Shown here: in pieces, positions 4,599-8,869 of the stretch
Position numbering within the stretch: position 1 is the first letter of the stretch
How the letters are laid out: each line of letters starts with the position of its first letter
NCBI GenBank assembly: GCA_019322485.1
Contig: JAHWIK010000007.1
Span: 1 to 8,869 of the forward strand
DNA length: 8,869 bases
Reading direction: 5' to 3'
DNA from: Candidatus Woesearchaeota archaeon
GTDB taxonomy: Archaea > Nanobdellota > Nanobdellia > Woesearchaeales > JAHWIC01
Position numbers and translations under genes: made by a program
Notes under the pieces: generated by a model
Database searches by the model: none
The model's input: the letters and a program-made list of their open reading frames with translations, nothing else
What the model was told of the DNA's origin: nothing

Positions 4599-5759
4599 TC
4601 AATTATTTAGGACAAGGTCAGGTTTTTCAGTAATACAGCCAAGCACTAAAGGAACTAGCTTTCCATCAAACTGGCCTTCTCTTATTTCTCTAACTTTAAG
4701 ATAGGCTTCACTAAGATATTTTATGTGAAGCGCTGTTGTAATCTCTTGGTATGAAGAAACAAACAAGGGCGGCAAGCCATCTGGCTCTAAGAGCATACCA
4801 TCTGTTGGGAAAAGTCTACCTCCCTTTGTATTCTTATCTATCTTTAGATAAATCACTTGCTCAGGAGCAAGACCATTGCTCATAGCTATATAGCTTGATA
4901 ATCTTCTTTCATTTCCTCCCCTAAGAATAGCATCAACAGGATCTTCTTCAGCTCCAATAGCACATCTGTACGCTTCATGGCGAACAACTTCCAAACGATA
5001 GCCTGGTTTATGTTTTCTGTCCCTTGCTGCAGCTATTAGTCCATCACCAAGACGTATAAGTCTGCTAGCATAAGGTATCTCTTCTCCAATTAAACCAAAT
5101 GGATATCCATTTCCATCATAATCCTCATGATGGTAGAGTACCGTATTAGCCACCCCACTTAGGTTAGGTATATCTTCTTGGCCTTCAAGCAAATCTGCTG
5201 CTCTTTCTATTATCAAATAGCTAACAAAAGGATGTAGCCTCACAATCTCGAACTCATCATTGCTAAGAGGCTTTCCTGGAGCAATAACATTAAAGATTTG
5301 AGGAACAGCTTTTGCTATATCGTGCCAATAACCTTTATGGACATAGTCGCTGGGTTTTGTATCTCCCCAAGGAATATCATTAATGCGGTGATATCTGCAG
5401 GCGATGAGCATAAGTAAGGTGCCTAATTTCTCACAATGAATTGCTCCTTCCTCTTCTAGTTTTAAGAGTTTACCATCAACCTCCATTTCAAAAACAGAAT
5501 CAAGATACTTAAAGATTCTTTGAGTTCTCCAACGACGTTTAGGATGTCTTGCATCTGCCACCTTTGCATCTTCCTCTGCCACCTCTATATAATATTCTGA
5601 CACATCATTTGGGTGTGCTATAGCCTTAGCTACATCTTGTGCTATCCTTTCTATATGAGGCGCCATACCAAGGCCATATACTTTATTGTATAGCTCCCCT
5701 ACTCTTTTCTCTAATCCAGGCCTTCTATCTTCAGAAATCAATGCAGGTAATACTAACAT
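4599..5759 (-). CDS. HD-GYP domain protein, probable metal-dependent phosphohydrolase
   Basis: The 386-residue protein has an HD-GYP-type domain at roughly 105-255. Visible metal ligands are H146-D147 (YWHDIAK), H176 (RLHPF) and H210-H211 (YHHE), with D239 (RLGDG) further on. The diagnostic GYP region reads HHEDYDGNGYPFGLIGEEIP (210-229). Bacterial HD-GYP proteins hydrolyse cyclic-di-GMP or related dinucleotides; here the substrate is unknown. There is no attached receiver, PAS or GAF domain that I can recognise; residues 1-100 and 260-386 are unassigned. ATG 5759 is preceded by GGGAG and a TATA box (GCTTTATATAC, minus strand, at 5794-5804). The gene is convergent with the ZPR1-like gene. An HD-GYP protein in an archaeal setting is unusual and could reflect transfer. 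Confidence 0.85.
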   Translation of the reverse strand: MLVLPALISEDRRPGLEKRVGELYNKVYGLGMAPHIERIAQDVAKAIAHPNDVSEYYIEVAEEDAKVADARHPKRRWRTQRIFKYLDSVFEMEVDGKLLKLEEEGAIHCEKLGTLLMLIACRYHRINDIPWGDTKPSDYVHKGYWHDIAKAVPQIFNVIAPGKPLSNDEFEIVRLHPFVSYLIIERAADLLEGQEDIPNLSGVANTVLYHHEDYDGNGYPFGLIGEEIPYASRLIRLGDGLIAAARDRKHKPGYRLEVVRHEAYRCAIGAEEDPVDAILRGGNERRLSSYIAMSNGLAPEQVIYLKIDKNTKGGRLFPTDGMLLEPDGLPPLFVSSYQEITTALHIKYLSEAYLKVREIREGQFDGKLVPLVLGCITEKPDLVLNN

Positions 5760-5793
5760 TCACTCCCACATTACTATTATTATAGGTTTTCAA

Positions 5794-5804
5794 GTATATA
5801 AAGC
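5794..5804 (-). promoter_or_regulatory. TATA box of the HD-GYP gene
   Basis: The minus strand reads GCTTTATATAC. The predicted start, near 5772, leaves a leader of about 13 bases containing GGGAGTGA before the ATG. Confidence 0.55.
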
Positions 5805-5835
5805 TTTGTGAAAAAAAGATATAATATACACTTTT

Positions 5836-5849
5836 GTATACTAGTATAC
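5836..5849. promoter_or_regulatory. 14-bp perfect palindrome upstream of the HD-GYP gene
   Basis: GTATACTAGTATAC is its own reverse complement and lies about 35 bases upstream of the TATA box. It resembles a shortened version of the palindrome at 2520-2539, with GTATA/TATAC half-sites around a CTA-type centre, so the same or a related regulator could bind both. Confidence 0.4.
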
Positions 5850-5891
5850 TATTTTGTTATTATATAAAAATCTAAGAAAAAAATAAAGAAT

Positions 5892-6044
5892 TTATTCTTT
5901 CTTTACTATCTTCTCGTTCTCATCCTCGCTTGTTTGTGATTCAGTGTGACACGTTTTCTCGTCGCAGCCACAGAGTTTTTTCAACTCCTCAGCACGGTCG
6001 CAAGACTCCCATGTAAACTCTGGGTCTGCAGGTTTCCTGCTCCT
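5892..6044 (-). CDS. Small acidic Cys-rich protein, copy 1; start codon unresolved
   Basis: The coordinates give the whole open frame: 50 codons, running from the base after an in-frame TAG (6045-6047) to TAA. Key residues are C15, C25-G-C27 and C32-H33, followed by an acidic tail rich in Ser/Glu/Asp that ends KKE. The cysteines suggest metal binding. Compared with copy 2 at 8289-8441 there are 18 base differences and no gaps: 14 at third, 3 at first and 1 at second positions, giving 44 of 50 identical residues, so the frame is translated and selected. No ATG or GTG exists in it. The only conventional start is TTG at 5984, giving 30 residues (MKKLCGCDEK...), with GAGGAG abutting it too closely. 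Conserved sequence upstream of this TTG suggests that translation begins earlier by an unusual route. The family is not recognised. Confidence 0.6.
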   Translation of the reverse strand, partial: RSRKPADPEFTWESCDRAEELKKLCGCDEKTCHTESQTSEDENEKIVKKE

Positions 6045-6153
6045 CTATAACCTAATTTGTTGTACTGGTATAAATACATGTCGATGGTAAATTCAGATTC
6101 GGATTTTTCAAACTGCAATACAAATGCAATACAAGTTACTTGTCTGGAAGTTT
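6045..6153 (-). promoter_or_regulatory. Near-invariant upstream segment of copy 1 (promoter/operator or leader)
   Basis: Identical to copy 2 over 6045-6076 and again over 6086-6153 (68 bases), with all five differences packed into 6077-6085. Plus-strand features are a tandem repeat TGCAATACAA (6114-6123 and 6125-6134, period 11 bases, one helical turn), a palindrome CAAGT-T-ACTTG (6132-6142) and GGTATAAATA (6067-6076), which read on the minus strand is the TATA-like TATTTATACC. Predicted minus-strand transcription would start near 6044-6050, beside the reading frame. Confidence 0.55.
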
Positions 6154-6171
6154 GGTGCCAAAATGGGGTTA

Positions 6172-6190
6172 GAATGGAAGGAAAAAAGGT
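6172..6190 (-). terminator. Pyrimidine-rich tract after the 54-residue gene
   Basis: On the minus strand, CACC followed by a T-run and TCCTTCC comes directly after the TAA at 6193, as in archaeal T-rich terminators. A similar tract follows feoB at 8572-8587 within copy 2. Confidence 0.4.
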
Positions 6191-6192
6191 GT

Positions 6193-6357
6193 TTATTTGC
6201 TATACACTCCTACAGCATGTTTGCATGGCGTACTATCTTGGCTGCAGTTATTGGCGCAGCATCCCAAATGAACTGCTCCGCTTTTGTGGTCGCACAAAAC
6301 AATCTTATCAGGGCTTGTTTTAAAGTCCCCTTTGCATATCCCGCATTTAACAGACAT
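6193..6357 (-). CDS. Cys-rich zinc-binding-type small protein (54 aa)
   Basis: The 54-residue product starts MSVKCGICKGDFK. It carries cysteines at 5, 8, 22, 33, 34, 38 and 45, with histidines at 24, 30 and 47: C-x2-C, then LCDH, then HLGCC and C-x6-C-KH. This arrangement could hold one or two zinc ions in a cross-brace-like finger, but I cannot name a family. ATG 6357 is supported by GAGGTGA, which overlaps the stop of the 81-residue gene six bases upstream, so the two are co-translated. It lies immediately before the repeat copy 1 on the same strand. The plus-strand frames over it are shadows. Confidence 0.7.
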   Translation of the reverse strand: MSVKCGICKGDFKTSPDKIVLCDHKSGAVHLGCCANNCSQDSTPCKHAVGVYSK

Positions 6358-6363
6358 TTTATT

Positions 6364-6609
6364 TCACCTCTTTTTTACATCAAAGTTCTCTAAAACCCAT
6401 TTATTCATTATCTTGCCAATTTCCTTGTAATCAATCTTCTGTTTTTTTAGCACAAGCGCGTTTTCACCGATAATACCAACGACTTTTAGGTTTCTTGAAT
6501 TCAGATTTTTCAATGCATTTTCCACCCTAATTCTATCAGGGATAGAATTAAATCTATCAAAATTTAGCGTAGCAAGCATTCTGCTCCAGTTTGTTATTTC
6601 CTTTGCCAT
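6364..6609 (-). CDS. Uncharacterised 81-residue protein
   Basis: The product begins MAKEITNWSRMLATLNFDRF and ends WVLENFDVKKR. It is soluble, with a central strand-like stretch (NLKVVGIIGENALVL, about 40-54) flanked by predicted helices; no family is recognised. GATGAGG precedes the ATG. It lies 31 bases after the phosphoesterase remnant and six bases before the Cys-rich 54-residue gene, so it probably belongs to a leftward operon with the latter. Close translational coupling suggests that the two small proteins work together, by inference only. Confidence 0.65.
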   Translation of the reverse strand: MAKEITNWSRMLATLNFDRFNSIPDRIRVENALKNLNSRNLKVVGIIGENALVLKKQKIDYKEIGKIMNKWVLENFDVKKR

Positions 6610-6640
6610 TCCTCATCATTCGAAATATACGGATTTTTGA

Positions 6641-6817
6641 TTATGATGACCTAATCTTATCTACAATCCTGGAAAGCTTGTTTGACTCTCCAACAAAATC
6701 AGGCAATAGCTTGTTTATTTCTTTAATGCAGGAAATTAGCTTCTTAGCCCTAAAGCCTATCTTACCATAACTAGTTTTGCTGCAGTGCAAGTCAGATATG
6801 TGGGCTATTGTTACCAT
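6641..6817 (-). pseudogene. Truncated metallophosphoesterase (N-terminal remnant)
   Basis: The 58-residue frame begins MVTIAHISDLHCSKTSYGK, the classic first metal-binding motif (D-x-H in ISDLH) of calcineurin-like phosphoesterases. It continues through a helix to INKLLPDFV, where intact family members go on with an ITGDL-type motif. Here the frame passes instead into GESNKLSRIVDKIRSS and stops. The GD, GNH and later histidine motifs are missing, so catalysis is not expected; an internal deletion joining the N-terminus to a C-terminal helix would explain it. It starts 18 bases after the DUF2391 gene on the same strand. A short protein retained for another role cannot be excluded. Confidence 0.6.
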
Positions 6818-6835
6818 TGTTTCTATAGTATTGTT

Positions 6836-7339
6836 TTACTTAATAATATCAGCTATTGCCGCGCTCATCGAAGATGGGAAAGTTACTATTATAGTTCTTT
6901 TAAAAGCTAATATCCAGTCTGTAGTCCATGGAGCTTTTTGAATCAAAGTAAGCAAAATACCTACAACAACAAATGCTACAATATACGTAGAAAAAATCCT
7001 CTTTATGAATTCGTCCAAATGTTCCTTTAGGTGGTCCCTATAATAGTTATAATAAACAAATGCAGCAATAAATGCCAGAGACAAAATAAGAAACCCCATC
7101 ACATTGGATAACGGGAGCATCTGCCCTAGATTCCATGTTTCTTCTGTATAGCCCACAGGAATAGCAAGGATTGCTGCTCCAATCATTATTTGAAGAACGT
7201 CTCTTGGATGAAATTCAAGCATTAAAGGAGACATCAGCTTATGGAGAATTTTGCCTTTCTCGTCATGAACAGTGACCACTTCTTTTAATTTTCCTTCTAC
7301 CCTAATAACCTCTCTTTTTGTCTTCAGATTCTTAACCAT
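6836..7339 (-). CDS. DUF2391-type integral membrane protein
   Basis: The 167-residue product has a soluble N-terminus of about 45 residues (with VEGKLKEVVTVHDEKGKILHK) followed by four hydrophobic segments at about 48-64, 78-97, 114-134 and 142-163. The ending, with TFPSSMSAAIADIIK, and the LEFHPRDVLQIMIGAAILAIPVGYTEE opening of the first span match the layout of DUF2391 membrane proteins, whose function is not known. It is divergent from the TrkA-C-like gene, sharing a 24-bp palindromic promoter, so the two are likely expressed together. The minus-strand leader would be about 14 bases. Confidence 0.7.
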   Translation of the reverse strand: MVKNLKTKREVIRVEGKLKEVVTVHDEKGKILHKLMSPLMLEFHPRDVLQIMIGAAILAIPVGYTEETWNLGQMLPLSNVMGFLILSLAFIAAFVYYNYYRDHLKEHLDEFIKRIFSTYIVAFVVVGILLTLIQKAPWTTDWILAFKRTIIVTFPSSMSAAIADIIK

Positions 7340-7367
7340 TTTATTGTTTAAACAACTTGAACTTAAT

Positions 7368-7391
7368 CAAAACATATTTAAATATGTTTTG
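7368..7391. promoter_or_regulatory. 24-bp perfect palindrome containing a bidirectional TATA
   Basis: The half-site CAAAACATATTT is followed directly by its exact reverse complement, so the central TATTTAAATA reads as a TATA box on both strands. The centre is 26 bases from the ATG at 7406, predicting a leaderless plus-strand mRNA, and 40 bases from the minus-strand ATG at 7339. Either a symmetric promoter or an operator, or both. Confidence 0.6.
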
Positions 7392-7405
7392 TTATTTCTT
7401 CTTAT

Positions 7406-8239
7406 ATGCTCGCATTAATAACATTCCTTGCAATAGTGTTTTTCTCAATCATCTCTGTTAAGATAGGCACTATAGCCCTGGAAACAACTGGCTTGTCAAG
7501 GGATATAGCTGCATTCCAAGCTCAGTCAGCTTTCTCTGGAGTGGGCTTTACAACATCAGAATCAGAAACGGTCATGAGCAACCCAATAAGGAGGAAGATC
7601 CTTCGTTTTATGATGCTTGTTGGCAGTGCCGGGCTGACCACTGCAGTTGCAACTCTTATTATTACATTTGTTAATGTTAGTCCCACTAGGATGGTATTTG
7701 GCAGGGAAATAAACAACATAGCATTTAATATCGGATTGCTTGTAGGGGGCCTATTCCTAATATTATTTATATTTACAAGAAGATGGTTTGATGATGCTGC
7801 CAAAAGAATTCTTGCAAGGCCTCTTAGACGCCTTAAGAGCAAAGTGCAGCTTTATGATTATGAAAAGATACTTGGCTTGTCTCGTGGCTATACTATCGGA
7901 TCTTTTGAGGTTCCTAAGCACCATTGGATGGTCAACAAAACAATAAAGGATTTAGAGCTTGAAAAAGAAGGAGTCATAGTGCTTGGAGTTTACAGGGAGG
8001 TTAAGGATATAGAGCAATACCTAGGAATACCAAGCCTTGACTTTAAAATCCATAATAAAGATAAGATAATGGTCTACTGTAGTGAGGGAAGGCTGGTTAA
8101 TCTTGCTAAGAGGGAAAAGGGAGCAAAGGGTGCTGTGGAAAGGAAGGAAGCTATTGAGGACCATAAAAAAGTTAATAAGGCGAAGAAAGTATATGAGCAA
8201 AGGCTTATGGAAGCTGCTAAAGAAGAAAAAGAATCATAG
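7406..8239 (+). CDS. TrkA-C domain membrane protein, ion channel/transporter-like
   Basis: The 277-residue protein has a hydrophobic N-terminal half and a soluble regulatory C-terminal half. Membrane segments lie at about 2-22, 68-90 and 105-124. Between the first two is a re-entrant-like stretch, AFQAQSAFSGVGFTTSE (36-52), reminiscent of pore-loop filter segments in the TrkH/KtrB class. Residues about 155-235 fit a TrkA-C (RCK_C) ligand-binding domain: YTIGSFEVPKHHWMVNKTIKDLEL, then EGVIVLGVYREVKD, then HNKDKIMVYCSEGRLVNL. The tail (236-277) is charged and probably helical. Such domains bind small ligands to gate cation flux. ATG 7406 fits the leaderless promoter. It is divergent from the DUF2391 gene and convergent with copy 2 of the Cys-rich gene. 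Confidence 0.75.
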   Translation: MLALITFLAIVFFSIISVKIGTIALETTGLSRDIAAFQAQSAFSGVGFTTSESETVMSNPIRRKILRFMMLVGSAGLTTAVATLIITFVNVSPTRMVFGREINNIAFNIGLLVGGLFLILFIFTRRWFDDAAKRILARPLRRLKSKVQLYDYEKILGLSRGYTIGSFEVPKHHWMVNKTIKDLELEKEGVIVLGVYREVKDIEQYLGIPSLDFKIHNKDKIMVYCSEGRLVNLAKREKGAKGAVERKEAIEDHKKVNKAKKVYEQRLMEAAKEEKES

Positions 8240-8288
8240 GAATAATAGTCTTATTTAAATCTAAAAAAACAAGAGAAAAATAAAAAAA

Positions 8289-8441
8289 TTAATCTTTTTT
8301 CACAAGATGTTCGTTCTCATCCTCGCTTGTTTGTGATTCAGTATGGCACGTTTTGTCGTCGCAACCACAGAGTTTTTTCAACTCTTCAGCACGGTCACAA
8401 GTCTCCCAGGTAAACTCTGGGTCTGCAGGTCTTCTGCTCCT
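8289..8441 (-). CDS. Small acidic Cys-rich protein, copy 2; start codon unresolved
   Basis: This is the paralogue of 5892-6044, with the same 50-codon span from an in-frame TAG (8442-8444) to TAA. It differs at six residues: K4R, S14T, E29D, K45H, I46L and E50D, mostly conservative. C15, C25, C27, C32 and H33 are unchanged. As in copy 1, no ATG or GTG is present; the internal TTG at 8381 is the only conventional start and yields 30 residues. In copy 2 the TGG at residue 12 is preceded by ACC, so an ATG that appears out of frame in copy 1 is absent and cannot be a shared start. It lies 49 bases from the convergent TrkA-C gene and downstream of feoB on the same strand; a link with iron is only suggested by position. 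Confidence 0.6.
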   Translation of the reverse strand, partial: RSRRPADPEFTWETCDRAEELKKLCGCDDKTCHTESQTSEDENEHLVKKD

Positions 8442-8550
8442 CTATAACCTAATTTGTTGTACTGGTATAAATATGTTGCGAGGGTAAATTCAGATTCGGA
8501 TTTTTCAAACTGCAATACAAATGCAATACAAGTTACTTGTCTGGAAGTTT
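8442..8550 (-). promoter_or_regulatory. Near-invariant upstream segment of copy 2
   Basis: Same elements as in copy 1: TGCAATACAA twice (8511-8520 and 8522-8531), palindrome CAAGT-T-ACTTG (8529-8539) and the TATA-like GGTATAAATA (8464-8473). The divergent stretch 8474-8482 sits just upstream, in minus-strand sense, of the TATA-like box. Confidence 0.55.
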
Positions 8551-8571
8551 ACTGCCAAAATAGAAGTAAGT

Positions 8572-8587
8572 TGAAGAAAAAGAGGTG
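8572..8587 (-). terminator. Pyrimidine-rich tract after feoB
   Basis: On the minus strand, GCACCTCTTTTTCTTCAA follows the feoB stop by about 16 bases. It resembles the tract after the 54-residue gene and is a plausible T-rich archaeal terminator separating feoB from the Cys-rich gene. Confidence 0.35.
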
Positions 8588-8603
8588 CTTATTTTTTATT
8601 TAT

Positions 8604-8869
8604 TTAGAAATTAAAAGGAATCAAAATATTAAGAATCCAACCAACAACCAATGCTGACCCTACCATAATAATCGCAGATTTTATCATATCCTTTATCCCT
8701 AGTTCCCTAACCAAGACAACAAAGGTAGCTACGCATGGAAAGTACATTGTAAGCATAACACTGGCTATTATCAACTGCTTTAATGTCAGGCCTAAAGGAA
8801 GCAGCATCCCTACAGCTACATCCTTCCTTAAGAAACCCACTATCAAGGCTCCAACAGCTTCTTTCGGCA
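8604..8869 (-). CDS. feoB: FeoB, ferrous iron transporter, C-terminal part (cut by window edge)
   Basis: The last 87 residues are visible, entering at the right edge in frame as PKEAVGALIVGFLRKDVAVGML. This matches the late membrane region of FeoB, where a GF-L-R-(K/R)-D motif is followed by a hydrophobic helix. The next segment, LTMYFPCVATFVVLVRELG, carries the conserved PC-(I/V)-AT motif of FeoB spans, and a last helix (about 60-83 of the visible part) ends at NFLIP-type residues (ILNILIPFNF). FeoB imports Fe(II) with an N-terminal G domain that lies outside the window. An apparent TTG start at 8846 is internal. The stop is followed by a pyrimidine-rich tract and then copy 2 of the repeat. 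Confidence 0.8.
   Translation of the reverse strand, partial: PKEAVGALIVGFLRKDVAVGMLLPLGLTLKQLIIASVMLTMYFPCVATFVVLVRELGIKDMIKSAIIMVGSALVVGWILNILIPFNF

Larger units (their letters stand above)
5892..6195 (-). repeat. Dispersed repeat, copy 1 (about 300 bp)
   Basis: Matches 8289-8591 in the same orientation with a constant offset of 2397 bp until a one-base gap near the right end. It contains the Cys-rich reading frame, a nearly invariant upstream segment and a pyrimidine-rich tract. I see no terminal inverted repeats or target duplications, so this looks like a gene-plus-promoter duplication rather than a transposable element. Confidence 0.85.
8289..8591 (-). repeat. Dispersed repeat, copy 2 (about 300 bp)
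   Basis: Counterpart of 5892-6195. The match continues into the pyrimidine-rich tract and fades a few bases before the feoB stop at 8604. The upstream neighbour differs (feoB here, the 54-residue gene in copy 1), so the duplication unit is the Cys-rich gene with its upstream region. Confidence 0.85.

Noticed and set aside
6045..6047. TAG before the Cys-rich frame read as pyrrolysine or by read-through
   Set aside because: The upstream sequence in that frame (HVFIPVQQIRL) contains no start codon near by and overlaps the TATA-like box, and other genes here end normally in TAG, so general recoding is unlikely.
6057..6393. Plus-strand frames (88 and 89 residues) through copy 1 and the 54-residue gene, and the similar 67-residue frame at 8454-8657
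   Set aside because: The first ~35 residues look alike in the two copies, but only because that DNA is almost identical; the differences are not biased to third positions, and the frames then diverge completely over the antisense of other genes.
7522..7842. Minus-strand 106-residue frame inside the TrkA-C-like gene
   Set aside because: It is antisense to the membrane half of a recognised protein, with no supporting signal.
1..8869. tRNA, rRNA or CRISPR array
   Set aside because: No cloverleaf with a T-loop GGTTCGA-type motif, no rRNA signature, and no regularly spaced repeat of 20-40 bases was seen on either strand.

Overview
The window looks like chromosomal DNA of an AT-rich archaeon, most likely a small-genome (DPANN-type) lineage, although that placement is only a guess. 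The archaeal signs are BRE/TATA promoters about 25 bp upstream of transcript starts, apparently leaderless genes (ZPR1-like, TrkA-C-like), GGAGG/GGTGA-type ribosome binding sites, and archaeal families (SepF, ZPR1-type zinc finger, DUF2391, SWIM-containing IS6-like transposase). Genes are short, tightly packed and frequently switch strand.

Layout. Positions 1-1080 hold two tiny single-span membrane proteins on opposite strands and a two-gene minus-strand operon (a 62-residue protein followed by a PIN-like protein) resembling a toxin-antitoxin pair. Positions 1109-2314 hold an intact DDE transposase of IS6 type with a SWIM finger and zinc ribbon, its 5' leader carrying a strong hairpin. Positions 2320-3130 hold an AbrB-type regulator with a 20-bp palindromic operator in a divergent promoter region, and three small membrane proteins, one sharing an N-terminal motif with the 36-residue protein at 124-234. 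Positions 3262-4593 hold a very basic 46-residue protein, the cell division protein SepF and a ZPR1-like zinc protein, all on plus. Positions 4599-5759 (minus) encode an HD-GYP domain protein, a family best known from bacterial cyclic-di-GMP turnover.

Positions 5892-8600 are the most unusual part. Two copies of a block of about 300 bp lie 2397 bp apart in the same orientation. Each holds a 50-codon minus-strand reading frame for a small acidic Cys-rich protein, preceded by a segment that is almost identical between copies and carries an 11-bp tandem repeat, a short palindrome and a TATA-like box. The substitution pattern shows that the reading frame is translated and under purifying selection (14 of 18 differences at third codon positions, 44 of 50 residues identical), yet in both copies it opens directly after a TAG stop and has no ATG or GTG; the only conventional candidate start is an internal TTG. 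Between the copies are a 54-residue Cys-rich zinc-binding-type protein, an uncharacterised 81-residue protein, a truncated metallophosphoesterase remnant, a DUF2391 membrane protein and a divergent TrkA-C ion-channel-like protein; the last two share a 24-bp palindromic bidirectional promoter. The second copy follows the stop codon of the C-terminal part of FeoB (ferrous iron transporter), which runs off the right edge.

The genes do not form one clear pathway. Cation handling (FeoB, TrkA-C-like) and several small metal-binding-type proteins cluster on the right, and mobile or regulatory genes (transposase, AbrB, PIN-like) on the left, with conserved housekeeping genes between.
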